A stretch of 64,000 bases of DNA from contig OX155967.1 in the NCBI GenBank assembly GCA_944548615.1, positions 25,449,898 to 25,513,897 of the forward strand, given 5' to 3'. The stretch's first letter is position 1. Each line of letters starts with the position of its first letter. Under the pieces are notes generated by a model. The model was not told the DNA's origin, did not search any database, and saw only the letters and a list, made by a program, of their open reading frames with translations. Origin of the DNA: Micropterix aruncella (lineage: Eukaryota; Arthropoda; Insecta; Lepidoptera; Micropterigidae). The translations under genes and the position numbers were made by a program. This document shows, one piece after another, positions 31,333-42,938 of the stretch.

Positions 31333-34300
31333 TTGAGAGCGGTGCTCAGGGCTATCCCTCGAAGCTCGCAGACTTGTACTGGTAGTCTCACTGAGGAGCT
31401 TATGCGGGCACTTGAAATAAGTCAGTTTATATTGGGACGAAATATATTTATTGAATTTTTAAATATGTACATTAATTGCTCTTCGTTCACCAACGCACTT
31501 ATTATTAATTATAAAAAGTATATATCACTATAACTATCGTATTATTACCGCGCGAACGCTCAGTTATAAGCTAGAACGTTTAGACGCGCGTGCCGCAGCT
31601 AATGCGTATAGCTGGAGAGAGTGAAAATATGGAAGCCGGTTTAGCGCGCAATCGCGCCCACTATATCCGATTTCGCGTAAGCTATATCCTGAGCCAAGGC
31701 AAAAGGTGTTTCCTGCCTATCTCCTGCGCTATCGGGTCAACGACATCACCGAACCACTCTCTCCACCGCTCGCGTTCCACGTTGTTCCACCACCTTGCGG
31801 CGGCTTCGTCCTCGTACACCCGCTTCAGCCTCTCCTCTTCTTTCCGGTATTCTCGCAAAGCGTCGTCGTCAAACTTGGAAGCTGGATTAGCGCTGTTCTC
31901 AATGCGCCAAATCTCCAAGTCTGGATCAGATATTTTTTGAGGGTCCTCAACCTCTTCAACAGGTCCCTCAGGTTGCCCAGGGTCTGATCTCCCTGGGTCT
32001 AGTGAAAAACCGAGGCAAACTCCACCGGCACCTCGCCAATGCGTCCTTTACTTGATACCGACCACGTGACCTCGAGAGCAGCCTCACTCCCACCATTGCC
32101 TCTCGCTACCTCGTTGGCGTTACCAATAACAACATCGAAGGGACCGTTCAATTCCGGGCACCACATTGTGGGGTCCATTATCATCACGGCACCATTCATG
32201 CTACCAAAGCTCTCGCGCGATCTCCATGCGTAGAGGGCTTTGCAACCTTCCTTCCTGAACATCTCAGGCGTAAAAACGCCCGCGTCCTTCATTCTGAATA
32301 CGGTCTTTACTCTTTCACCTCCTTCGGCCACCCAAGCACCAAGGTACCTATCTTTCCAAACCGGAACGTCTCTAGGTATCGGACCAGCACTGTAAAACAG
32401 CACTGGTTTTGTGTAGGATGTTTTCAAATATACGGCCATCTTCGTGGCGTACCATTCCCTCGGGTCAATGTTTATTGACATACTGCTGTGGAAGTACGGA
32501 TCGTGTTGTACTCCCATTACCAGTTCATTGTCAAACCCGGACATGACGCCAATGCCATAATATTTGTTTTCCGCTGGTTGCCGAGCCAAGATTCGCATCA
32601 GGGTAAAACGGGCCATCTCCTCTGAGATGGCCCCAGTCTCCAGAAGGGAGAATACACAGACTCCGGCCTTGCCGAACTCCTTATGGGCCAAACAGTCACT
32701 GTTACCAGTGACAATAACAGCGGCCGCCAGAAGGGCGGCCACTCTAATGATTTTAATTAACAACATCTAAATTTTCAATAAAACTTAGTTAATTTAATAG
32801 AATATAATTCACAAACAAGCTAAAACAGTAATAGTCACAAGCTCTAGTTGAATCCACTCCGCACTTTTATATCTTCCTGTCATCTCCTTGAGCTGGCCGT
32901 CGCGACGCCGGCGCAGCTTATCTGATTCGTCGCCGCTTAGTTACCCCCCTCGCACTGATCAATCAGCGTACATCGCCGACGCGAAATCCTCCCCATCGGA
33001 GAGAGAGAGAGAGATGCCGCGCTACGACCCGCAGTCTATCTCTGTCCGACTTTCCGCCGAGCTATACAATGCTAGACATACGCGCGGGGGATCCGATATA
33101 ATGCTTTTAAAGACAGGACCGCAGACAGGTCCTTATACCACATTCCTCCCTCGATATTGAATTGGCATATGTTAATAATTGTACGTATTTATTATGACCA
33201 TTATTTTACAAAAACTACACTCGTCATATGTCATATTACCAACATAAATATTTTGTTACAATAGCCGCCCTGGCAGTATATCCGTAAGATATTGCCTTCT
33301 AGCAATAGGCCCACCATGTTGCTTTCTACTCCTCGACGAAGTTGACAGCCATCGACGAGGCAGCCAACCGGCTCGAAACCGCAGCATCACTCACCGTAAC
33401 CGGCGTGGGAGCCGGGGCAGTAGCTCATACGATGGAGGAGGCTTCGGAGGTCGCTCCGCTTGCGGTGTCCGTCTTATCATCGTCCGTGAGCTGGTCATTT
33501 CTCCTCTTAGTTGTCTGTGGATGGAGGGGTGGGGGCGATTTCCCGCCGCCCACCACAGCCCCTCTCACCCTCTCAAGCCCAGGGAGGGGCGGGAAGGCCC
33601 CAGCCCCTCTCCGGCGACGCCGGAACGGCAACCGCACCCGTGGGACCCGCCGTCGCTACTCTTCGCCTACCGGAGCAAGAGGGGGCGGGGGCCGGCGGGT
33701 CGGGAGGGTGGGCGACCGGGGGATGCGGGGCGACCTCCTGAAGGGATCGCCGCCACCGCCCGGGTCACTACTCGCCATCGGGGAAACGCGAGGAAACGCA
33801 TTGTCACACTGCTCACACGGGAATATTTAACGGAAAAATCCTCCAGATCCCTCACGGGACCGTCGAGCCCACGGGGCAAGGGCGCGCCCGCGCCCACGTA
33901 GACCAGGAGGTTCCCGGCAGCGGCGCGCGACACGGCCGCAGCTAAAAACTTAGCTCGCGAACGCCCCTTCATACTGCTCACAGCTAACAGCTCACACACC
34001 GCAGGCCTGCGCAGGCCCGCTGCGCCCCACAGTGGCGGCCGCTACCCCGGCGCGGAGCAGGGGCGATCGCCCTCAAGCCCCACCCAGAGTGCTACCCGCG
34101 GCACACTCGCCAGCGAGGATGCCACAGAACACTTTCACTGACAGCTGTCAAAGTTTATCAATCTCGGAAATTCTCTTTTTTCCGGCCCTGTGGAAGAAAC
34201 TTCGACAGGAAACGAAACGTCAACAGTCCGGTCACAGGAAACAAAGTGAAAACACCAGAAAAACTGGTAAAAAAGACGGTGAAAACAACTACGAGGCGGA

Positions 34301-35482
34301 GAAGTGTTGCGAATGCGTGCGTCAGCGACGACTACCCAGCCCGAAGTCTATGTGCCGTCCCCCAAACCGCCCCTGCGGGCGCGTCCCCTGCCTGAGGACC
34401 TTGGTTAGGCCGTCCCCCACGAGACCACCCCATGACCTATACGTCTACATATCCCCTCACCAGCCACTTAGTCCCCCTGACATGCTGTCTGTGTTTGGTA
34501 GCCTGTCTTCTTTAATCTTCAATTATTATTATTTGTGTTTCTTTTATTATTATTTTGACTTCTATTTTTATTCTGTGTTTGCATGCATTTCAATGTTAAA
34601 ATTTTTCATTTGTAAATTTCGCTTGTATGCAATTGTTCGCTTGTATGCTTGTTTTTTTTTAAAACTGAATAAATGGGTTCTCGGGGTGGTACGGGTGGTG
34701 GCTACCTTTCTTTATCTCCCGCGCGTATACCCTTCTGGTACGCGCGGGGTGTCGTTGCATGACATCCCGGGCAGATAAGACGACCTCCGTCGTTATAACT
34801 GCCCGGGCGGTAGGTGGGTTCTCCACCCTCACCTGCCGCCTTGAAACCACTAAAGTAGCTGCTCTTAGAACAAATTGAAATCAAAGTGAGCTATGTCACG
34901 AATCTTAAGGGCTTGCATATGGCAGCCAGATTTCTGCTACTCGGCCAAATCGTTTGAAAAATTTGCCAACCCTCACCGCGCGTAATGCTAAGCAAAGGCA
35001 TTTGCCGAGACATCCCTCTGCTAACTCCCCTCGCACCCTACCTCCGCATTGCGCTGTCGCTCGAGAGTGCGTCTAACGTTCTCTCGGTATACTGTGCTCA
35101 AACACTAGTGCTGAACTAAAAAAGCTAGACGGTGAGTGAAAGGTGAGAGCGGCAGGCGGAGATTGGAGAAAATATGCTAGCCAACGGCTAGTCTAATATA
35201 ATGAATAAAACATACAAATGTATCTTACTTATTCCGACTTTTTATTAAAAATCTTTGACGGTCTTGTCTTGGGGACTCTCGGCTTATTAACTCTCGGAGT
35301 CCTCTATGGTCGCGATATCGGCTGGACACAAAGCTTTTTTGGAGCGAGCGTCCCACCCGATACGCTGTTATTGCAGATTATTCTGGGGTCCGGTAGACTA
35401 ATGTGGACTGTAATTGATGGTTAAATAATTACCAGACCCCCGTGTCCTTAGGGATTTCTTGACCTCCGGTCCGTAGGCCAAA
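31333..35482. repeat. Tandem unit 8, short form S2
   Basis: 4150-bp copy lacking the 89-bp segment and reading 'ggatggaggggtgg' at ~33519 (the S2 signature). It has (GA)8 like L units and the 'ggaagccgg' variant at ~31631 shared only with unit 10. Components: gene 31999-32766 with exon 31682-31998, hairpin cluster 34718-34840, 68-codon frame 35218-35424. Confidence 0.96.
31999..32766 (-). CDS. Secreted-protein gene, unit 8 copy, intact
   Basis: Full majority-type frame; downstream exon 31682-31998 with the Glu-Asp linker form. Confidence 0.68.
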   Translation of the reverse strand: MLLIKIIRVAALLAAAVIVTGNSDCLAHKEFGKAGVCVFSLLETGAISEEMARFTLMRILARQPAENKYYGIGVMSGFDNELVMGVQHDPYFHSSMSINIDPREWYATKMAVYLKTSYTKPVLFYSAGPIPRDVPVWKDRYLGAWVAEGGERVKTVFRMKDAGVFTPEMFRKEGCKALYAWRSRESFGSMNGAVMIMDPTMWCPELNGPFDVVIGNANEVARGNGGSEAALEVTWSVSSKGRIGEVPVEFASVFH

Positions 35483-36148
35483 TTGAGAGCGGTGCTCAGG
35501 GCTATCCCTCGAAGCTCGCAGACTTGTACTGGTAGTCTCACTGAGGAGCTTATGCGGGCACTTGAAATAAGTCAGTTTATATTGGGACGAAATATATTTA
35601 TTGAATTTTTAAATATGTACATTAATTGCTCTTCGTTCACCAACGCACTTATTATTAATTATAAAAAGTATATATCACTATAACTATCGTATTATTACCG
35701 CGCGAACGCTCAGTTATAAGCTAGAACGTTTAGACGCGCGTGCCGCAGCTAATGCGTATAGCTGGAGAGAGTGAAAATATGGAAACCGGTTTAGCGCGCA
35801 ATCGCGCCCACTATATCCGATTTCGCGTAAGCTATATCCTGAGCCAAGGCAAAAGGTGTTTCCTGCCTATCTCCTGCGCTATCGGGTCAACGACATCACC
35901 GAACCACTCTCTCCACCGCTCGCGTTCCACGTTGTTCCACCACCTTGCGGCGGCTTCGTCCTCGTACACCCGCTTCAGCCTCTCCTCTTCTTTCCGGTAT
36001 TCTCGCAAAGCGTCGTCGTCAAACTTGGAAGCTGGATTAGCGCTGTTCTCAATGCGCCAAATCTCCAAGTCTGGATCAGATATTTTTTGAGGGTCCTCAA
36101 CCTCTTCAACAGGTCCCTCAGGTTGCCCAGGGTCTGATCTCCCTGGGT

Positions 36149-36916
36149 CTAGTGAAAAACCGAGGCAAACTCCACCGGCACCTCGCCAATGCGTCCTTTA
36201 CTTGATACCGACCACGTGACCTCGAGAGCAGCCTCACTCCCACCATTGCCTCTCGCTACCTCGTTGGCGTTACCAATAACAACATCGAAGGGACCGTTCA
36301 ATTCCGGGCACCACATTGTGGGGTCCATTATCATCACGGCACCATTCATGCTACCAAAGCTCTCGCGCGATCTCCATGCGTAGAGGGCTTTGCAACCTTC
36401 CTTCCTGAACATCTCAGGCGTAAAAACGCCCGCGTCCTTCATTCTGAATACGGTCTTTACTCTTTCACCTCCTTCGGCCACCCAAGCACCAAGGTACCTA
36501 TCTTTCCAAACCGGAACGTCTCTAGGTATCGGACCAGCACTGTAAAACAGCACTGGTTTTGTGTAGGATGTTTTCAAATATACGGCCATCTTCGTGGCGT
36601 ACCATTCCCTCGGGTCAATGTTTATTGACATACTGCTGTGGAAGTACGGATCGTGTTGTACTCCCATTACCAGTTCATTGTCAAACCCGGACATGACGCC
36701 AATGCCATAATATTTGTTTTCCGCTGGTTGCCGAGCCAAGATTCGCATCAGGGTAAAACGGGCTATCTCCTCTGAGATGGCCCCAGTCTCCAGAAGGGAG
36801 AATACACAGACTCCGGCCTTGCCGAACTCCTTATGGGCCAAACAGTCACTGTTACCAGTGACAATAACAGCGGCCGCCAGAAGGGCGGCCACTCTAATGA
36901 TTTTAATTAACAACAT
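36149..36916 (-). CDS. Secreted-protein gene, unit 9 copy, intact
   Basis: Full length with one private replacement, Met51 to Ile. It stays intact although the unit has lost ~930 bp upstream of the next unit; downstream exon 35832-36148. Confidence 0.68.
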   Translation of the reverse strand: MLLIKIIRVAALLAAAVIVTGNSDCLAHKEFGKAGVCVFSLLETGAISEEIARFTLMRILARQPAENKYYGIGVMSGFDNELVMGVQHDPYFHSSMSINIDPREWYATKMAVYLKTSYTKPVLFYSAGPIPRDVPVWKDRYLGAWVAEGGERVKTVFRMKDAGVFTPEMFRKEGCKALYAWRSRESFGSMNGAVMIMDPTMWCPELNGPFDVVIGNANEVARGNGGSEAALEVTWSVSSKGRIGEVPVEFASVFH

Positions 36917-38660
36917 CTAAATTTTCAATAAAACTTAGTTAATTTAATAGAATATAATTCACAAACAAGCTAAAACAGTAATAGTCACAAGCTCTAGTTG
37001 AATCCACTCCACACTTTTATATCTTCCTGTCATCTCCTTGAGCTGGCCGTCGCGACGCCGGCGCAGCTTATCTGATTCGTCGCCGCTTAGTTACCCCCCT
37101 CGCACTGATCAATCAGCGTACATCGCCGACGCGAAATCCTCCCCATCGGAGAGAGAGAGAGATGCCGCGCTACGACCCGCAGTCTATCTCTGTCCGACTT
37201 TCCACCGAGCTATACAATGCTAGACATACGCGCGGGGGATCCGATATAATGCTTTTAAAGACAGGACCGCAGACAGGTCCTTATACCACATTCCTCCCTC
37301 GATATTGAATTGGCATATGTTAATAATTGTACGTATTTATTATGACCATTATTTTACAAAAACTACACTCGTCATATGTCATATTACCAACATAAATATT
37401 TTGTTACAATAGCCGCCCTGGCAGTATATCCGTAAGATATTGCCTTCTAGCAATAGGCCCACCATGTTGCTTTCTACTCCTCGACGAAGTTGACAGCCAT
37501 CGACGAGGCAGCCAACCGGCTCGAAACCGCAGCATCACTCACCGTAACCGGCGTGGGAGCCGGGGCAGTAGCTCATACGATGGAGGAGGCTTCGGAGGTC
37601 GCTCCGCTTGCGGTGTCCGTCTTATCATCGTCCGTGAGCTGGTCATTTCTCCTCTTAGTTGTCTGTGGATGGAGGGGTGGGGGCGATTTCCCGCCGCCCA
37701 CCACAGCCCCTCTCACCCTCTCAAGCCCAGGGAGGGGCGGGAAGGCCCCAGCCCCTCTCCGGCGACGCCGGAACGGCAACCGCACCCGTGGGACCCGCCG
37801 TCGCTACTCTTCGCCTACCGGAGCAAGAGGGGGCGGGGGCCGGCGGGTCGGGAGGGTGGGCGACCGGGGGATGCGGGGCGACCTCCTGAAGGGATCGCCG
37901 CCACCGCCCGGGTCACTACTCGCCATCGGGGAAACGCGAGGAAACGCATTGTCACACTGCTCACACGGGAATATTTAACGGAAAAATCCTCCAGATCCCT
38001 CACGGGACCGTCGAGCCCACGGGGCAAGGGCGCGCCCGCGCCCACGTAGACCAGGAGGTTCCCGGCAGCGGCGCGCGACACGGCCGCAGCTAAAAACTTA
38101 GCTCGCGAACGCCCCTTCATACTGCTCACAGCTAACAGCTCACACACCGCAGGCCTGCGCAGGCCCGCTGCGCCCCACAGTGGCGGCCGCTACCCCGGCG
38201 CGGAGCAGGGGCGATCGCCCTCAAGCCCCACCCAGAGTGCTACCCGCGGCACACTCGCCAGCGAGGATGCCACAGAACACTTTCACTGACAGCTGTCAAA
38301 GTTTATCAATCTCGGAAATTCTCTTTTTTCCGGCCCTGTGGAAGAAACTTCGACAGGAAACGAAACGTCAACAGTCCGGTCACAGGAAACAAAGTGAAAA
38401 CACCAGAAAAACTGGTAAAAAAGACGGTGAAAACAACTACGAGGCGGAGAAGTGTTGCGAATGCGTGCGTCAGCGACGACTACCCAGCCCGAAGTCTATG
38501 TGCCGTCCCCCAAACCGCCCCTGCGGGCGCGTCCCCTGCCTGAGGACCTTGGTTAGGCCGTCCCCCACGAGACCACCCCATGACCTATACGTCTACATAT
38601 CCCCTCACCAGCCACTTAGTCCCCCTGACATGCTGTCTGTGTTTGGTAGCCTGTCTTCTT

Positions 38661-38680
38661 TAATCTTCAAGGATTTCTTG
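38661..38680. other. Deletion junction in unit 9
   Basis: The sequence passes from 'taatcttcaa' to 'ggatttcttg' with a 2-base (AA) microhomology. Only unit ends of the unit 7/15 type read 'ccttaaggattt', the others 'ccttagggattt', so the right partner was such a unit end. About 930 bp relative to a complete S2 unit is missing. Confidence 0.85.
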
Positions 38681-39367
38681 ACCTCCGGTCCGTAGGCCAA
38701 ATTGAGAGCGGTGCTCAGGGCTATCCCTCGAAGCTCGCAGACTTGTACTGGTAGTCTCACTGAGGAGCTTATGCGGGCACTTGAAATAAGTCAGTTTATA
38801 TTGGGACGAAATATATTTATTGAATTTTTAAATATGTACATTAATTGCTCTTCGTTCACCAACGCACTTATTATTAATTATAAAAAGTATATATCACTAT
38901 AACTATCGTATTATTACCGCGCGAACGCTCAGTTATAAGCTAGAACGTTTAGACGCGCGTGCCGCAGCTAATGCGTATAGCTGGAGAGAGTGAAAATATG
39001 GAAGCCGGTTTAGCGCGCAATCGCGCCCACTATATCCGATTTCGCGTAAGCTATATCCTGAGCCAAGGCAAAAGGTGTTTCCTGCCTATCTCCTGCGCTA
39101 TCGGGTCAACGACATCACCGAACCACTCTCTCCACCGCTCGCGTTCCACGTTGTTCCACCACCTTGCGGCGGCTTCGTCCTCGTACACCCGCTTCAGCCT
39201 CTCCTCTTCTTTCCGGTATTCTCGCAAAGCGTCGTCGTCAAACTTGGAAGCTGGATTAGCGCTGTTCTCAATGCGCCAAATCTCCAAGTCTGGATCAGAT
39301 ATTTTTTGAGGGTTCCCAACCTCTTCAACAGGTCCCTCAGGTTGCCCAGGGTCTGATCTCCCTGGGT

Positions 39368-40135
39368 CTAGTGAAAAACCGAGGCAAACTCCACCGGCAC
39401 CTCGCCAATGCGTCCTTTACTTGATACCGACCACGTGACCTCGAGAGCAGCCTCACTCCCACCATTGCCTCTCGCTACCTCGTTGGCGTTACCAATAACA
39501 ACATCGAAGGGACCGTTCAATTCCGGGCACCACATTGTGGGGTCCATTATCATCACGGCACCATTCATGCTACCAAAGCTCTCGCGCGATCTCCATGCGT
39601 AGAGGGCTTTGCAACCTTCCTTCCTGAACATCTCAGGCGTAAAAACGCCCGCGTCCTTCATTCTGAATACGGTCTTTACTCTTTCACCTCCTTCGGCCAC
39701 CCAAGCACCAAGGTACCTATCTTTCCAAACCGGAACGTCTCTAGGTATCGGACCAGCACTGTAAAACAGCACTGGTTTTGTGTAGGATGTTTTCAAATAT
39801 ACGGCCATCTTCGTGGCGTACCATTCCCTCGGGTCAATGTTTATTGACATACTGCTGTGGAAGTACGGATCGTGTTGTACTCCCATTACCAGTTCATTGT
39901 CAAACCCGGACATGACGCCAATGCCATAATATTTGTTTTCCGCTGGTTGCCGAGCCAAGATTCGCATCAGGGTAAAACGGGCCATCTCCTCTGAGATGGC
40001 CCCAGTCTCCAGAAGGGAGAATACACAGACTCCGGCCTTGCCGAACTCCTTATGGGCCAAACAGTCACTGTTACCAGTGACAATAACAGCGGCCGCCAGA
40101 AGGGCGGCCACTCTAATGATTTTAATTAACAACAT
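39368..40135 (-). CDS. Secreted-protein gene, unit 10 copy, intact
   Basis: Full majority-type frame. The downstream exon (39051-39367) has the Gly-Asn linker form otherwise found in short units, so the chimera involves this end as well. Confidence 0.68.
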   Translation of the reverse strand: MLLIKIIRVAALLAAAVIVTGNSDCLAHKEFGKAGVCVFSLLETGAISEEMARFTLMRILARQPAENKYYGIGVMSGFDNELVMGVQHDPYFHSSMSINIDPREWYATKMAVYLKTSYTKPVLFYSAGPIPRDVPVWKDRYLGAWVAEGGERVKTVFRMKDAGVFTPEMFRKEGCKALYAWRSRESFGSMNGAVMIMDPTMWCPELNGPFDVVIGNANEVARGNGGSEAALEVTWSVSSKGRIGEVPVEFASVFH

Positions 40136-41116
40136 CTAAATTTTCAATAAAACTTAGTTAATTTAATAGAATATAATTCACAAACAAGCTAAAACAGTAA
40201 TAGTCACAAGCTCTAGTTGAATCCACTCCGCACTTTTATATCTTCCTGTCATCTCCTTGAGCTGGCCGTCGCGACGCCGGCGCAGCTTATCTGATTCGTC
40301 GCCGCTTAGTTACCCCCCTCGCACTGATCAATCAGCGTACATCGCCGACGCGAAATCCTCCCCATCGGAGAGAGAGAGAGAGATGCCGCGCTACGACCCG
40401 CAGTCTATCTCTGTCCGACTTTCCGCCGAGCTATACAATGCTAGACATACGCGCGGGGGATCCGATATAATGCTTTTAAAGACAGGACCGCAGACAGGTC
40501 CTTATACCACATTCCTCCCTCGATATTGAATTGGCATATGTTAATAATTGTACGTATTTATTATGACCATTATTTTACAAAAACTACACTCGTCATATGT
40601 CATATTACCAACATAAATATTTTGTTACAATAGCCGCCCTGGCAGTATATCCGTAAGATATTGCCTTCTAGCAATAGGCCCACCATGTTGCTTTCTACTC
40701 CTCGACGAAGTTGACAGCCATCGACGAGGCAGCCAACCGGCTCGAAACCGCAGCATCACTCACCGTAACCGGCGTGGGAGCCGGGGCAGTAGCTCATACG
40801 ATGGAGGAGGCTTCGGAGGTCGCTCCGCTTGCGGTGTCCGTCTTATCATCGTCCGTGAGCTGGTCATTTCTCCTCTTAGTTGTCTGTGGAGGCGACCTCT
40901 TCTTCAGCTTCCTCCTCTTGCCGGTCCTGTCCGCAGCAGAGATATCCGCCCTCGGCGCAATCTCGAGTTGGAGGGTGGATGGGGGGGGGTGGGGGCGATT
41001 TCCCGCCGCCCACCACAGCCCCTCTCACCCTCTCAAGCCCAGGGAGGGGCGGGAAGGCCCCAGCCCCTCTCCGGCGACGCCGGAACGGCAACCGCACCCG
41101 TGGGACCCGCCGTCGC

Positions 41117-41130
41117 AAGAGGAGGCGCGG
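41117..41130. other. Private block replacement in unit 10
   Basis: Fourteen bases ('aagaggaggcgcgg') stand where all other units have seventeen ('tactcttcgcctaccgg'). The change removes the minus-strand TAG that closes the short gag-like frame elsewhere, leaving 119 minus-strand codons open (40876-41235). Confidence 0.7.
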
Positions 41131-42938
41131 AGCAAGAGGGGGCGGGGGCCGGCGGGTCGGGAGGGTGGGCGACCGGGGGATGCGGGGCGACCTCCTGAAG
41201 GGATCGCCGCCACCGCCCGGGTCACTACTCGCCATCGGGGAAACGCGAGGAAACGCATTGTCACACTGCTCACACGGGAATATTTAACGGAAAAATCCTC
41301 CAGATCCCTCACGGGACCGTCGAGCCCACGGGGCAAGGGCGCGCCCGCGCTTCGTAGACCAGGAGGTTCCCGGCAGCGGCGCGCGACACGGCCGCAGCTA
41401 AAAACTTAGCTCGCGAACGCCCCTTCATACTGCTCACAGCTAACAGCTCACACACCGCAGGCCTGCGCAGGCCCGCTGCGCCCCACAGTGGCGGCCGCTA
41501 CCCCGGCGCGGAGCAGGGGCGATCGCCCTCAAGCCCCACCCAGAGTGCCACCCGCGGCACACTCGCCAGCGAGGATGCCACAGAACACTTTCACTGACAG
41601 CTGTCAAAGTTTATCAATCTCGGAAATTCTCTTTTTTCCGGCCCTGTGGAAGAAACTTCGACAGGAAACGAAACGTCAACAGTCCGGTCACAGGAAACAA
41701 AGTGAAAACACCAGAAAAACTGGTAAAAAAGACGGTGAAAACAACTACGAGGCGGAGAAGTGTTGCGAATGCGTGCGTCAGCGACGACTACCCAGCCCGA
41801 AGTCTATGTGCCGTCCCCCAAACCGCCCCTGCGGGCGCGTCCCCTGCCTGAGGACCTTGGTTAGGCCGTCCCCCACGAGACCACCCCATGACCTATACGT
41901 CTACATATCCCCTCACCAGCCACTTAGTCCCCCTGACATACTGTCTGTGTTTGGTAGCCTGTCTTCTTTAATCTTCAATTATTATTATTTGTGTTTCTTT
42001 TATTATTATTTTGACTTCTATTTTTATTCTGTGTTTGCATGCATTTCAATGTTAAAATTTTTCATTTGTAAATTTCGCTTGTATGCAATTGTTCGCTTGT
42101 ATGCTTGTTTTTTTTTAAAACTGAATAAATGGGTTCTCGGGGTGGTACGGGTGGTGGCTACCTTTCTTTATCTCCCGCGCGTATACCCTTCTGGTACGCG
42201 CGGGGTGTCGTTGCATGACATCCCGGGCAGATAAGACGACCTCCGTCGTTATAACTGCCCGGGCGGTAGGTGGGTTCTCCACCCTCACCTGCCGCCTTGA
42301 AACCACTAAAGTAGCTGCTCTTAGAACAAATTGAAATCAAAGTGAGCTATGTCACGAATCTTAAGGGCTTGCATATGGCAGCCAGATTTCTGCTACTCGG
42401 CCAAATCGTTTGAAAAATTTGCCAACCCTCACCGCGCGTAATGCTAAGCAAAGGCATTTGCCGAGACATCCCTCTGCTAACTCCCCTCGCACCCTACCTC
42501 CGCATTGCGCTGTCGCTCGAGAGTGCGTCTAACGTTCTCTCGGTATACTGTGCTCAAACACTAGTGCTGAACTAAAAAAGCTAGACGGTGAGTGAAAGGT
42601 GAGAGTGGCAGGCGGAGATTGGAGAAAATATGCTAGCCAACGGCTAGTCTAATATAATGAATAAAACATACAAATGTATCTTACTTATTCCGACTTTTTA
42701 TTAAAAATCTTTGACGGTCTTGTCTTGGGGACTCTCGGCTTATTAACTCTCGGAGTCCTCTATGGTCGCGATATCGGCTGGACACAAAGCTTTTTTGGAG
42801 CGAGCGTCCCACCCGATACGCTGTTATTGCAGATTATTCTGGGGTCCGGTAGACTAATGTGGACTGTAATTGATGGTTAAATAATTACCAGACCCCCGTG
42901 TCCTTAGGGATTTCTTGACCTCCGGTCCGTAGGCCAAA

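Larger units (their letters stand above)
35483..38701. repeat. Tandem unit 9, S2 form with ~930-bp deletion
   Basis: 3219 bp. The sequence jumps at 38670/38671 from 'taatcttcaa' directly to 'ggatttcttg', so the T/A-rich tail, plus-strand AATAAA, hairpin cluster, spacer and 68-codon frame are absent. The gene copy (36149-36916, exon 35832-36148) remains. It breaks the strict L/S alternation because unit 8 is also S2. Confidence 0.96.
38702..42938. repeat. Tandem unit 10, L-left / S1-right chimera
   Basis: 4237 bp. The left part keeps the 89-bp L segment. From ~41350 on it carries S1 variants ('gcgcttcg' ~41348, 'tttttcattt' ~42058, 'gagagtggc' ~42601, 'gaataaaac' ~42659). It has one extra G in the G-run (~40981) and a private block replacement at ~41117-41130. 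Components: gene 39368-40135 with exon 39051-39367, hairpin cluster 42174-42296, 68-codon frame 42674-42880. Confidence 0.95.
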
